From the NCBI RefSeq assembly GCF_000471905.2, contig NW_006500279.1, positions 42,263 through 106,262 of the forward strand: 64,000 bases of DNA, given 5' to 3'. Below the pieces are notes generated by a model. That model was given only the letters and a program-made list of their open reading frames with translations. It was not told the DNA's origin and did not search any database. The translations under genes were made by a program, and so were the position numbers. The stretch comes from Amborella trichopoda. Lineage: Eukaryota; Streptophyta; Magnoliopsida; Amborellales; Amborellaceae. This document shows positions 35,098-50,222 of the stretch, piece after piece. Each line of letters opens with the position of its first letter. Within the stretch, counting starts at the first letter, position 1.

Positions 35098-38000
35098 CTC
35101 AACTTATTTTTTTTTGCGAAAAATACCTCAAATTATTTTTCTTTACCTAATTATTTTTTTATTTTCAAAAATAACCTTAACATATTTATTTATGAAAAAA
35201 TACCACAAATTATTTTTCTATACCTCATTTTATTTTTTATTACAAAAAAGTACCTCAATTTATTTTTCAAATGAAAAATACCTCATTTTATTATTAATTA
35301 CCAAAAAGTAGCTCAATTTATTTTTTACCAAAAAATACCTCACATTATTTTTCCTTACATCATTTTATTTTTTATTATCAAAAATTACCTCGATTTATTT
35401 ATTTTTACAAAAAAGACATCAAATTATTTTTCTCTGCCTAATTTTATTTTTTCTTATCAAAAAATATCTCAAACTATTTTTCCTTACCTCATTTTTTTTT
35501 TTTTCCCCCCCCCAAAAAGTACCTGAGTTTATTTTTTTCACCAAAGAGTATGTCAATTTATTTATTTTACCAGAAAACACCTCAGTTTATTTTAATTACC
35601 GAAGAGTACCTCAAATTATATTTTAATCAAATAAATACTTCAAATTACTTTTCTTTACTATATTTAGTTATTATTTTTACCGAAAAGTAGCTCAATTTAT
35701 TTTTAAAACAAAAAATATCTCAGTTTATTTTAATTTCCAAAATTTACCTCAATTTATTACTTGACCAAGAAAATACCTCAAATTATTTTTCGTTATCCCA
35801 TTTTATTTTTTATTACCAAAAGGCACCTCAATTTGTTTTTAACAAAAAATCCATCGAAATTTTTTTTTAACCTAATTTTATTTTTTATTACCAATAATAC
35901 CTCAACCGATTTGTTTACAAAGCAAAAAGTCTCATTATATTTTCCTTTACCTCATCTTGCTTTTTATTACCGGAAACGTAACCCATTTTATTTCTATTAA
36001 AAAAATACCTGACTTTTTTTCTTAATTACCAAAGGGTACCTCAATTTATTTATTTTTACAAAAAATCCTCAAATTATTTTTCTTTACCTTATTTTTTTTT
36101 TATTACCAAAAAGTACCTTCATTTATTTTTTTAACAAAAAATTACCTCAAATTAGTTTCCTTTAACAAGTTTTATTTTTTATTAGCAAAAAGTTCCTTGA
36201 TTTGTTTTTTTCATCAAGAATACCTCATTATATTTTTTTTTACCTAATATTATTTTTTATTTCCCAAAAGTACCTCAAATATTTTTTTTTCCTCATTTTA
36301 TTCTTTATTTCCAAATAATTCCTCAATTTATTTTTCAAACGAATAATACCTCAGTTCAAAAAGTACGTCAATTTATTTCTTTAGCAAAAAATACCTCTAA
36401 TTATTTTTCTTTACTTAATTGTTTTTTTATTTCAAAAAATAACCTGAACTTATTTTTTTTTATGGAAAAATACCAAAAATTATTTTTATATACCGCTTTT
36501 TTTCTTATTACAAAGAGGCCACCTCAATTTATTTTTCAAATAAAAAATACCTCAGTTTATTTTTAATTACAAAAAAGTAACAATTTATTTTTTACCAAAA
36601 AAAACCTCACATTATTTTTTCTTACGTCGTTTTATTTTTTATTACCAAAACGCACCTCGATTTATTTATTTTTATTAAAAATATATCAAATTATTTTTTT
36701 TACCTTATTTTATTTTTTCTTACCAAAAAATAACTCAAATTATTTATCCTTCCCTCATTTTTTTTTCGGTAACCAAAAAATACCTCGGTTTATTTTAATT
36801 ACCGAAGAGTACCTCATTCTTTCTTTTTTTTTACCAAAAAGCTCCTCAGTTTATTTTAATGACCGAAAAGTACCAAAAAATTATTTTTTTAGCAAATTAC
36901 TTTTCTTTACCATATTTAATTATAATTTTTACTGAAATGTTGCTCAATTTATTTTTAAAAAGAATAATATCTCAGTTTATTTTAAGTTCCAAAATTTTTT
37001 TTTAGTTTATTATTTGACCATCAAATTTTTTTTTCCTTACCCCATTTTATTTTTTATTACCATTTGGCACCTCAATTTGGTTTCAACAAAAAATACATCA
37101 AAATATATTTTTTTTAACCTAATTTTAATTTTTATTACAAAAAATACCTCAACCGATTTGTTTACAAAACAAAAAACCCCAGTTTCTTTTAATTACCAAA
37201 AAGTTAATATATTTATTTTTTTACCAAAAACGTACCGCATTATATTTTTCTTTACCTGATACTATTTTTTATTTTCCAAAATTACTTCAATTTTTTTATT
37301 TTTTTACCAAAAAATTCTTCAAATTATTTTTTTATCTCATTTTATTTTTTATTACCAAATAATTTATCAATTTTTTTGTAAGCAAAAAATACCTCAGTTT
37401 ATTCTGATTTACCAAACGTACCTCAATTTATTTATTTTAGCAGAAAACACCTCAACTGTTTTTTCTTTACCTCATTTTTATCTTTTATTTCAATAAATAA
37501 CCTCAACTTATTTTTTATCAAAGAATACCGCAAATTATTTTTTCTTACCTCATTTTTTTTTTGTTACAAAAAGGAGCACACCAATTAATTTTTTTCACAA
37601 CAAATACATCAAAATATTTTTATTTTTCTTGACCTCATTTTATTTATTTACAAAAAAAAATACCCCAATTTATTTTTTAACCAAAAAATGCCTCAAATTA
37701 TTTTCCTTTACCTCATCTTGTTTTTTATTACCGAAAAGGTAACCTATTTTATTTCTATATAAAAAATACCTGAGTTTTTTTTTATTACCAAAGAGTACCT
37801 CAATTTATTTATTTTTACAAAAAATCCTCAAATTAGTTTCCTTTACCTTATTTTATTTTTAATTACGAAAAAGTACCTCGATTTATTCTTTTAACAGAAA
37901 ATTGCCTCAAATTAGTTTCTTTTAACTAGTTTTATTTTTTATTAGCAAAAAGTTCCTCGATTTATTTTTTTCATGAAAAATACCTCATTTTTTTCTTTAC

Positions 38001-41000
38001 CTGATACTATTTTTTATTTCCCAAAAGCACCTCAAATATATTTTTTTCCTCATTTTATTTTTTATTTTCAAATAATTCCTCAATTTATTTTTCAAACAAA
38101 TAATACCTTAGTTTATTCTAATTTACAAAAAGTACATCAATTTATTTCTTTAGCAAAAAATACCTCTAATTATTTTTCTTTATCTAATTTTTTTTTTATT
38201 TCAAAAAATAACCTCAACTTATTTTTTTACAGAAAAATATGACAAATTATTTTTCACCTCATTTTGTTTTTTATTACAAGGAGGCCACAACAATTTATTT
38301 TTGAAACGAAAATACCGCTGTTTATTTTTAATTTCGAAAAAGTAGCAATTTATTTTTTACCAAAAAAAACCTCACGTTAATTTTTCTTACGTCATTTTAT
38401 TTTTTATTACCAAAACACACCTTGATTTTTTTTTACTAGAAAAATATCAAATTAGTTTTCTTTACCTCATTTTTTTTTTCCTTACCAAAAAATAACTCAA
38501 ATTATTTTTCTTTACCTCATTTTGTTTTTTGGTAACCAAAAAGTGCCACAGTTTATTATAATTACAATAGAGTAACCTCAATTTATATTTTTTGCCGAAA
38601 AACACCTCAATTTATTTTAATTACCGAAGAGTACCTCAAATTCTTTTTTTAACCAAATACCCCAAATTACTTTTCTTTAACATATTTAATTATTATTATT
38701 ACCTAACAGTAGCTCAATTTATTTTTAAAAAGAAAAATATCTCAGTTTATTTTAATTTCCAAAATTTACCTCAATTTATTATTTGACCATCAAATTATTT
38801 TTTCCTTACCCGATTTAATTTTTTATTGATATTAGGCACCTCAATTTGTTTCTAACAAAAAATACATAAAAATATTTTTTTTTACCTAATTTTAGTTTTT
38901 ATTTCCAAAAAAACCTCAACTGATTTTCAACTGAATTGCCAAATGTACCTCAATTTATTTATTTTAATATAAAACACCCTAAAATTTTTTTCTTTACCTC
39001 ATTTTAAATTTTTATTTCAATGAATAACCTCAACTTATTTTTTACTAAATAATAGCATAAATGTTTTTTCATTACCTCATTTTATGTTTTATTGCAAAAA
39101 AGTACCTCAATATTGCCTTTATTCAAGCGAAAAATACCTTAGTTTATTTTTTGTTACCAAAAAGTATCTCAATTTTTTTTTTATCAAAAAATATCATAAA
39201 TCATTTTTTCTTACCTCATTTTTTTCTTTATTACAAAAAAGAGCACACCAAATTAGTTTTTTCAGAACAAATATATCAAATTTTTTCTATGTTTCTTGAC
39301 CTCATTTTATTTTTTGTTACAAAAAAAATACCCCAATTTATTTTTTAACCAAAAAATGCCTCAAATTATTTTCCTTTACCTCATCTTGTTTTTTATTACC
39401 AAAAAGATAACCTATTTTATTTCTATATAAAAAATACCTGAGTTTTTTTTTTAATTACCAAAGGTTACCTCAATTTATTTATTTTACAAAAAAATCCTCA
39501 AATTATATTACTTTACCTTATTTTAATTTTTTATTACCAAAAAGTACCTCTATTTATTCTTTCCACAAAAAATTACCTGAAATTAGTTTCTTTTAACTAG
39601 TTTTATTTTTTATTAGCAAAAAGTTCCTCGATTTATTTTTTTCATAAAAAATACCTCATTATATTTTTCTTTACCTTATATTATTTTTTATTCCCAAAAA
39701 GTACCTCAAATATATTTTTTCCTCGTTTTATTCTTTATTTCCAAATAATTCCTCAATTTATTTTTCAAAAGAATAATACCTCATTTTATTCTAATTTGCA
39801 AAAAGTACCTCAATTTATTTCTTTAGCGAAAAATACCTCTAATTATTTTTCTTTACCGAATTGTTTTTTTATTTTCAAAAATAACCTCAACTTATTTTTT
39901 CACTGAAAAATACCACAAATTATTTTTCTATACCTCATTTTATTTTTTATTACAAAGAGGCCACCTTAATTTATTTGTTTAATGCAATATACCTCATTTT
40001 ATTTTTAATTACCAAAAGGTAGCAATTTATTTTTTGCCAAAAAACGCCTCACATTATATTTTCTTACGTCATTTTATTTTTTATTACCAAAACGTACCTA
40101 GATTTGTTTTCCTTACTAAAAAAATATCAAATTAGTTTTCTTTGCCCCATTTTATTTTTTCTTACCAAAAAATAACTTAAATTATTTTTCTTTACCTCAT
40201 TTTTTTTCGGAAACCAAAAAGTACCAATGTTTATTATAATTACAATAGAGTACCTAATTTTATTTATTTTACCTAAAAGCACCTCTGTTTATTTTAATTA
40301 CCGAAGAGTACCTCGAATTATTTTTTCAACCAATTACCTCAAATTACTTTTCTTTACCATATTTAATTATTATTTTTAGCGAAAAGTAACTCAATTTATT
40401 TTTAAAAAGAAAAATATCATTATTTGACCATCAAATTATTTTTCCTTACCCCATTTTAATTTGTATTTAACAAAAAATACATCAAAATAGATTTTTTAAC
40501 CCTTTTTTTTTTTTCCTTACATAAAATACCTCAACCGATTTTCAACTAATTTGCCAAACGTACCTCAATTTATTTATTTTAGCATAAAACACCTCAAATG
40601 TTTTTTCTTTACCTCATTTTTATTTTTTATTTCAATAAAAAATCTAAACTTATTTTTTACCAAATAATACCACAAATTATTTTTCGTTACCTCATTTTAT
40701 GTTTTATTGCAAAAAAGTACCTCAATATTGCTATTATTCAAGCGAAAAAATACCTCACCAAAAAGTATCTCAATTTATTTTTTTATCAAAAAATACTGTA
40801 AATTATTTTTTCTTACCTCATTTTTTTTTTTATTACAGAAAAGAGCACGCCAATTGATGTTTTTCACAACAATTACATCAAATTATTTTTATTTTTCTTG
40901 ACCTCATTTTATTTTCTGTTACAAAAAAAATATCCCAATTTATTTTTTTACCAAAAAATGCCTCAACTTAATTTCCTTTACCTTATCTTGTTTTTTTGTT

Positions 41001-44000
41001 GCTAGAAAGGTAACCCATTTTATTTCTATATAAAAAATACCTGAGTTTTTTTTAATTGCCAAAAGGTCCCTCAATTTATTTATTTTTACAAAAAATCCTC
41101 AAATTATTTTTTTTTACCTTATTTTATTTATAATTACATAAAAGTACCTCTGTTTATTCTTTCAACAGAAAAGTACCTCAAATTAGTTTCTTTTAATTAA
41201 TTTTATTTTTTATTAGCAAAATGTTCCTCAATTTATTTTTTTCATCAAAAAAACCTCATTATATTTTTCTTTTCCTAATATTATTTTTTATTTCCAGAAA
41301 GTACCTCAAATGTTTTTTTTTCCTCATCCAAATAATTCCTCAATTTAATTTTCAAACGATTCATACCACATATTATTCTAATTTTTAAAAGTGCTGCAAT
41401 TTATTTCTTTAGCGAAAAATGCCTCTAATTATTTTTCTTTACCTAATTGTTTTTTATTTAGAAAAACCTCAACATATTTTTTTACGGAAACATACCACAA
41501 ATTATTTTTCTATACCTCATTTTACTTTTTATTACAAAGAGGCCACCACCATTTATTTTTCAAACGAAAAATACCTCAATTTATTTTTAATTACCAAAAA
41601 GTAGCACTTTATTTTTTACCTAAAAAAACCTCAGTATTTTTTCTTACGTCATTTTATTTTTTTTTACCAAAACACACCTCGATTTTTTTTTTACCTCATT
41701 TTATTTTTTCTTACCAAAAATAACTCAAATTATTTTTCCTTACCTCATTTTTCTTTTTCGGTAACCAAAAAGTACCACAGTTTATTATAATTACAATAGC
41801 GTACCTCAATTTATTTATTTTTTACCTAAAAGCACCTCAGTTTTTTTTAATTATCGAAGAGTACCTCGAAATCTTTTTTTAACCAAATACCTCAAATTAC
41901 TTTTCTTTACCATATTTAATTATTATTTTTTCCGAAAAGTAGCTCAATTCACTTTAAAAAAAAGTAAAATATCTCAGTTTATTTTAATTTCCAAAAGTTA
42001 CTACCTCAATTTATTTTTTGACCATCAAATTATTTGTCCTCACCCCATTTTATTTTTTATTACAATTAGGAACCTCTATTTGTTTTTAACCAAAAATATA
42101 TCGAAATATTTTTTTTTAACTTAATTTTATTTTTTATTACCAAAAACACCTTAACCAATTTTCAATTGATTTGCAAAACGTACCACAATTTATTTATTTT
42201 AGCATAAAACAACTCAAATGTTTTTTCTTTACTTCATTTTTATTTTTTATTTCAATAAGTAACCTCAACTTATTTTTTCCCAAATAATAGCATTAATTAT
42301 TTTTCATTACCTCATTTTATGTTTTATTGCAAAAAAGTACCTCAATATTGTTATTATTCAAGCAAAAAATACCTCACCAAAAAAAATCTCAATTTATTTT
42401 TATCAAAAAATACCGCAAATTATTTTTTCTTACCTCATTTTTTTTGTATTCCAAAAAAAAGCACACTAGTATATTTTTTTTTAAAGCAAATACATCCAAT
42501 TTTTTTATTTTACTTGACCTCATTTTATTTTCTGTTAAAAGAAAATACGCCAATTTATATTTTAACCAAAAAATGCCTCGAATTATTTTCCATTACCTCA
42601 TCTTATTTTTAATTGTTGGAAAGGTAACCCATTTTATTTCTATATTAAAAATACCGGAGTTTTTTTTTAATTACCACAAGTTACCTCAATTTATTTATTT
42701 TTACAAAAATCCTCAAATTAGTTCTCTTCACCATATTTTATTTATATTACAGAAAAGTACGTCTATTTATTGTTTCAACAAAAAATTACCTCAATTTAGT
42801 TTCTTGTAACTAGTTCTATTTTTTATTTCCAAAATGATCCTCGATTTATTTTTTTCATTGAAAAAATTGCATTATATTTTCTTTACCTGTTATGATTTTT
42901 TATTTCCGTAAAGTACCTCAAATGTTTTTTTTTTCCTCATTTTATTATTTATTTTCAAATAATTCCCCAATTTAATTTTCAAACGAATAGTACCACAGTT
43001 TATTCTAATTTGCAAAAGTACCTCAATTTATTTATGTAGAGAAAAATACCTCTAATTATTTTTCTTTACTTAATTCTTTTTTTATTTGAAAAAATAACCT
43101 CAACTTATTTTTTACTGAAAAATTCCACAAACTATTTTTCTATACCTCATGTTATTTTTTATTACACAGAGGCTGCCACAATTTTTTTTCAAATAAAAAA
43201 TACCTCAGTTTATTTTTAATTACCAAAAAGTAGCAATTTATTTTTTACAAAAAATTACCACACATTATTTTTAATTAGGTCATTTTATTTTTTATTACCA
43301 AAAATCACCTCGATTAATGTTTTTTACTAAAAAAATATCAAATATTTTTTCTTACCTCATTTTATTTTTTCTTACCAATAAAATATTAAAAAAGTACCAC
43401 AGTTTATTATAATTACAATAGAGTACCTAAATTTATTTATTTTTATCTAAAAGCACCTCAGTTTATTTTAATTACCGAAGAGTATCTCAAATTACTTTTC
43501 CTTGCCATATTTAATCATTATTTTTACCGAAAAGTAGCTCAATTTATTTCTTAAAAGAAAAATATCTCAGTTTATTTTAATTTCAAAATTTTACTTCAAT
43601 TTATTATTTGACCATCAAATTATGTTTCCTTACTCCATTTTATTTTTTATTACCATTAGGCATCTCAAATTGTTTTTAACAAAAAATACATCAAAATATT
43701 TTTTTTTTAACCTATTTTTATTTTTTATTACCAAAAAATACCTCAACCGATTTTCAACTGATTTGCAAAATGTACCTCAAGTTATTTATTTTAGCATAAA
43801 ACACCTCAAAATGTTTTTCTATACCAGATTTTTATTTGTTTGTTTCAATAAAAAAGCTCAACTTATCTTTTACCACAAATTATTTTTCATTACCTCATTT
43901 TATGTTTTATTGCAAAAAAGTACCTCAATATTGCTATTATTCAAGCGAAAAACTACCTCGCCAAAAAGTATCTCAATTTATTTTTTATCAAAAAATACCG

Positions 44001-44690
44001 CAAATTATTTTTTCTTACCTCATTTTTTTTTATTACAAAAAAGAGCACACCAATTTATGTTTTTGCACAACAATTACATCATATTATTTTTATTTTTCTT
44101 GACCTCATTTTATTTTCTGTTACAAAAAACATATCCCAATTTATTTTTTTACCAATAAATGCCTCAAATTATTTTCCTTTACCTAATCTAGTTTTTTATT
44201 ACAAGAAAGGTAACCCATTTTAATTACCAAAAGGTACCCCAATTTATTTATTTTTACGAAAATACTCTAATTTATTTTTGTTTACCTTATTTTATTTTTT
44301 ATTACCCAAAAGTACCTCTATTTATTCTTTCAACAAAAAATTACCTCAAATTAGTTTCTTTCAACTAGTTTTAGTTTTTTGTAGCAAAAAGTTCCACGGT
44401 TTATTTTTCTCATAAAAAATACCTCATTATATTTTTTTTTACCTGATATTATTTTTTATTTCCCAAAAGTACCTCAAATGTTTTTTTTTCCTCATTTTAT
44501 ATTTTATTTCCTAATAATTCCTCAATTTATTTTTCAAACGAAAATACCTCAGTTTATTCTAATTTGCAAAACTACCTCAATTTATTTCTTTAGGGAAAAA
44601 TACCTCTAATTAATTTTCTTTACCTACTTTTGTTTTCATTTAAAAAAATAACCTAAACTGAATTTTTTGCTAAAAAACACCAAAAATTAG
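35098..44690. repeat. AT-rich satellite array, right part
   Basis: Continues the array interrupted at 19041. The anchor CCTCATTATATTTTTCTTTA or its variants, in the same context, starts near 36223, 37983, 39654, 41254, 42867 and 44422, giving periods of about 1760, 1671, 1600, 1613 and 1555 bp. The unit split by the retrotransposon is short (about 1.27 kb after excision), with an internal deletion. Open frames such as 43622-44158 (178 codons) are low-complexity artefacts. The array stops abruptly near 44690. Confidence 0.9.
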
Positions 44691-47600
44691 GTACTACTAC
44701 TAGTAGTACTATTACTAGTACTGGTACTACTACTAGTAGTACTAGTAGTGCATACTAGTAGTACGTACTAGTTGTGTAGTTGTACATACTACCCATACAT
44801 ACTAGTAGTACTAGTACTAGTAGTACGTGCTAGTACTAGTCGTACATACAATAGTAGTACGTACTACTAGTATCTACTACTAGTCGCACTAGTATGTACT
44901 ACTAATATATATTAGTAGTACATATTAGTAGTAAATACTAGTAGTACTAGTACTAGTACTAGTACTACTAGTATTTACTACTAATATGTACTACTAGTAT
45001 TAATACGTACTAATTGTACTAGTACTACTTGTACCAGTACTACTAGAACGAGTACAACTAGTTCTAGAACTACTAGTACGTACTACAAGTACTAGTATGT
45101 ACTACTAATACTAATAGTACTAGCACTAATAATACCAGTACTATTAATATGTACTACTAGTACTAGTACGTACGTACTACAAGGAGTAGTTTTAGTACTA
45201 GTAGTAGCATTAGAACTATTAGTAATACTACTAGTAGTACTAATACTATTAATACTAGTACTAGTAGTACTCGTACTATTAGTAGTACTAATACTAATAC
45301 TTGTACTAGTACCAGTAGGACTAATAGTATTAGTAGTACTAATACTAGTAGTACATACTAGTAGTATGTACTACTAGTATGTACTACTAGTACTTCTAGT
45401 ATGTACTACTAACAGTTTTAGTATGTACTACTAATACTAGTATGTACTACTAGTACTAATAGTACTAGCAGCAGTAATACTAGCACTACTAGTATATACT
45501 ACAAGTACTAGTACTAGTACAATTAGTGCAATGAGTACTATTAGTACTAGTACTAGTAGGACTAATAGTACAAGTAGTACATACTACTAGTACATACTAG
45601 TAATACTAAAAGTACTAGTACTAATAGTATATACTAGTAGTATGGACTGCTAGTATATACTAGTAGTATGTACTACTACTACTTCTCGTAGTTTCTACTA
45701 GTACTAGTACAAGTACTAGTAGTACGTACTAATACTATTAGTACATACTAGTATGTACTATTAGTACTTCTTGTATGTACTACTAGTATGTTCTTCTAGT
45801 AGTAGTAATAGTATGTACTAGTAGTATGTACTTCTAGTAGTAGTAATAGTATGTACTAGTAGTATGTACTACTAGTACTAGTATTAGTACTTCTAGTATG
45901 TACTACAATTTGTAGCATACTACTAATATGTACTAGTACTAGTAGTAGTAGTAGTAGTACGTACTCGTACAAGTAGTAGTAGTACGTACTAGTACTAGTA
46001 CTACATATTAATACTAATAGTATATGCTACTAGTACTAGTACATACTACTACTACAAATAGTACATATTACTAGTACTAGTACATACTACTACTAGTAGT
46101 ACTAATTGTACAACTAGTCTGTTGTAGTAGTACATATGTAGTACGTAGTACTAGTAAATATGTAGTATGTACTAGTACTGCTACATATGTACTAGTACTA
46201 GTAGTAGTATATACTACTAGTAGTAGTATATAGTACTAGTACTACTACTACATGAAATATATACTAGTACTAGTACTAGTAGTACTACATTCTAGTATGT
46301 AGTACTAGTACATATTAGTACTACAAAGTACATACAAGTATACGTGTACTACATAGTACATACCAAAGTACTACTAGTTGAACTAGTACTAGTAGTACAT
46401 ACTAATAGTATGTACTAAGAGTACCTACTAGTATTACGTATTAGTACTAGTAGTACTAGTAATACATACTAGTAGTACTAGTTGTAGTAGTACAAGTACT
46501 AGAATCACTAGTAGTACATACTAATCGTACGAACTACTATTACATAATAGTACTACTACTAGTACATAATAATTCTACTACTACTAGTACTAGTAGTACG
46601 TACTACTAGTAGAACGTACTAGTATTAGTAGTACATACTAGTACTAGTACTAGTATTAGTATGTACTAGTACTACTACTAGTATGTACTAGTACTAGTAC
46701 TAGTAGTACATACTAGTAGTATTAGTAATAGAGTTACTAGTACTAGTACTAGTATGAGTAGTACATACTAGTAGTACCAGTAGTAGTACTAGTACTACTA
46801 GTATATACCATTAGTATGTACTACTAGTAATAGTACGTACTACTATTACACATGTACTAGTACTAGTATGTACTACTAGTACATACTAATAGTACATACT
46901 AGTAGTACTAGTAGTATATACTACTAGTACATACTAGTACTGCTACTAATACTAGTGCTACAACAAGTAGTACTAGGAGTACATAATACTAGTACTACTA
47001 CTACTAATACTAGTGCTACAACTAATAGTACTAGTACTAGTAGTACGTACTACTACTAGTAGTACATACTAGTAGTACTAGTACATATGTAGTATGTATT
47101 ACTAATACACATGTGTAGATGTGTACTACACGTACACGTGTATATATGTACTAATAGTACATGTATTAGTACATAATACAAATGTACACATGTACATATG
47201 TAGTACATATGTACACATGTACTAGTAGTATGTACTATGTACTACTAGAACATATATACTATTTATTACTAATAGTACATATGTACTAGTAGTACATATA
47301 CATAAGTGTACATATGTATTAGTACATAGGTGTACAAGTACTAGTAGTACAACTAGTACTAGTCATAGTATTATGTACTATGTACTACTAGTAAATATGT
47401 ATTACAAGTCATACTAGTACTAGTAGTACTACATATTACTACTGGTTCTTACATATGAAGTACTACTAGTACATACATATGTATGCACTAATAGTACATT
47501 TGTATGTAGTACATAGCACTACTAGTACAAGTAGTACTATTATTAGTACATAGTACTAGTAGTACTACTATTAGTACATAGTACTATACAGTACTACTAC

Positions 47601-49460
47601 TACATATGTAGACATGTACATATGTAATGGTATTACATATATATTACTACGTAGTAGTACTATGTAGTACTAGTAGTAGTATATATGTACTATTATGTAC
47701 ATTCTAGTAGTACATAGGTATCTACTACTAGTATATATGTACTAGTAGTACTAGCAGTACGAGTACTAGTACATATGTACTACTAGTTCTAGTAGTATTA
47801 CTAGTAGTACTAGATGTACTAGTAATACCAGCTATACCAGTATTAGTACATATGTCTAATACTTGTTGTATTAGTAATAGTACATACTAGTAGTAGCAGT
47901 AGTACATACTACTGGTATGTGCTACATATGTAGTAGTATTACATATGTACTACTGGTAGTACTACGTAGTACTCTCAGTAGTAGTACTATATTGTACTAG
48001 TACAACATAATAGTAAGTACATTTTACTACAAGTAGATGTACATATGTAGTAGTATGTACTTGTAGTCCTAGTCGTACATACTAGTAATAGTATGTATGA
48101 ACTACTATGTATGTGCTAGTAGTACATAAGTATGCTCTACTAATACATATGTATTAGTAGTACTCGTAGTACATGCTAATATTATGTACTACTATCACTA
48201 CTCATATGTACTAATAGTACTACTAGTATATACTACTAGTACTACTATTATGTACTACTAATATGTACTACTAGTACTACTAGTATGTACTACTAGTACA
48301 TAGTAGTAGTAGTACTATTAGTATGTACTATGTAGTACTAGTAAAACATTCTAGAATGTAGTACGACTCGTAGTAGTAGTACTAGTACAAATGTACTAGT
48401 ATTAGTAGTACTAGTAGTACATACTACTAGTAGATGTATATATGTAGTAGTATGTATTAGTAGTACTAGCATGTACTAGTAGTACTAGTAGTACTAGTAG
48501 TACATACTACTAGTAGATGTACATATGTAATAGTATGTATTAGTAGTACTAGTATGTACTAGTAGTACTAGTAGAGCTAGTAGTACATAGTACTAGTAGT
48601 ACTATTAGCGGTACTACTCTAATACTATTAGCAGTACTACTATTAATACTACAAGTATGTACTATGTTAGTTCTAGTATGTCTAATACTACATACTAGAA
48701 TGTACGACTACTCGTAGTAGTACTAGTACATACTACTAGTAGTAGCATTAGTATATATGTACTAGTAGTAATAGTACATGTAGTATGTACTACTACTAGT
48801 ACTAGTAGTAGTACATACTACATATGTACCAGTACTACACACTAGTAGTACTCGTACTCTTAGTAGTACTACTACATACTAGTATGTAATACTACTAGTC
48901 ATACTAGTAATACATACTAGTACTACATAAGTACTAGTACATATTTATTAGTAGATACTAGTATTACAAGTACATACTAGTATATACTACTACTAATAGT
49001 ACTAGTACATACTACTAGTAGTCGTAGTACTACTTCGAGTACGTACATACTACTAGAACTAGTACTAGTAGTACATACTTGTACATATTGTGAATGTACA
49101 TAGTACTACATATGTACATAGTACTTGCATGTACATATGTACATATATTAGTTGTTTCAGTACCAATACAGTCCGCACTGATGTCTATAACTAATAGTAC
49201 TACAAAGTACTATTACTAGTAGTAGTACTTAGTAGTAATAGTACTACTATAATACTATTAGTAGTACTACTATTATTAATACTTAGTAGTAATAGTACTT
49301 CTAAGCTGCACAAGGTGGAGTAGTTTAGGGTCATGCATAATGTACTACGAGTATGTACTACTAGTAAATACTAGTAGTACAAGTATGTACTACTGGTACG
49401 TTCTACTAGTATGTAGTAGTAGTATATTATAATAGTACATACCAACTACATAATACATAA

Positions 49461-50222
49461 TAGTACAAGTAGTACTACCATATGTACTACTAGTAATAGT
49501 TGTATTACTAGTAGTACATTCCAGTAGGACCAGTTGTACTAGTAGTACATACTACTAGTATGTACTAGTAATACTACTTCTACGTACTATTAGTACAACT
49601 AGTATGTACTAGTAGTACGTAGTACTAGTACTACTAGTAGTATATAGTACTAGTACTGTTAGTAATACATAGTACTACTACTATGTACTAGTACTACTAT
49701 TAGTACTATTACTAGTAGTACATACTACTACTACTACGTACGACTAATGCTACTACTACTACTAGTACATACTACTACTATTATGTAGTATTAATACTAC
49801 TAGTAGTACTAGTACTATGTACTAGTAGTACATAGTAGTGTACTATGTACTACAAGTATGTACTAGTACTATATACTAGAATGTAGTACTACTGGTTGTA
49901 GTATTAGTACATACTACTAGTAATAGTACTAATACATATGTAGTACTAGTAGAACATACTAGTAGTACATAGTAGTATTATTAGTACTACGTATGTACTA
50001 GTACTAGTAGTACATATGTACTATTACATACTAGTAGTACTAGTACTACTAGTACATACTAGTTTGTATTACTACTAATAGTGCTAATATGTACTACTAG
50101 TACATACTACTAGTACTACTAGTAGTATTACTACTACTAGTATGTACATACTACTACTACTGATATTAATAGTATTAAGTATTAAAAAGATGATCTAGTT
50201 GTAGTATTAATAATAGTACTTT
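49461..50222. repeat. Internal duplication within the TAC/TAG field, copy 1
   Basis: Starts AGTACAAGTAGTACTACCAT and includes CAGTAGGACCAGTTGT and AAGATGATCTAG. Its partner is at 51827-52598, about 2.37 kb away. Confidence 0.8.

Noticed and set aside
15155..44640. Many 60-178 codon open frames rich in Phe, Tyr, Ile and Lys
   Set aside because: They are translations of the AT-rich satellite, appear in overlapping frames, and repeat with the array period.
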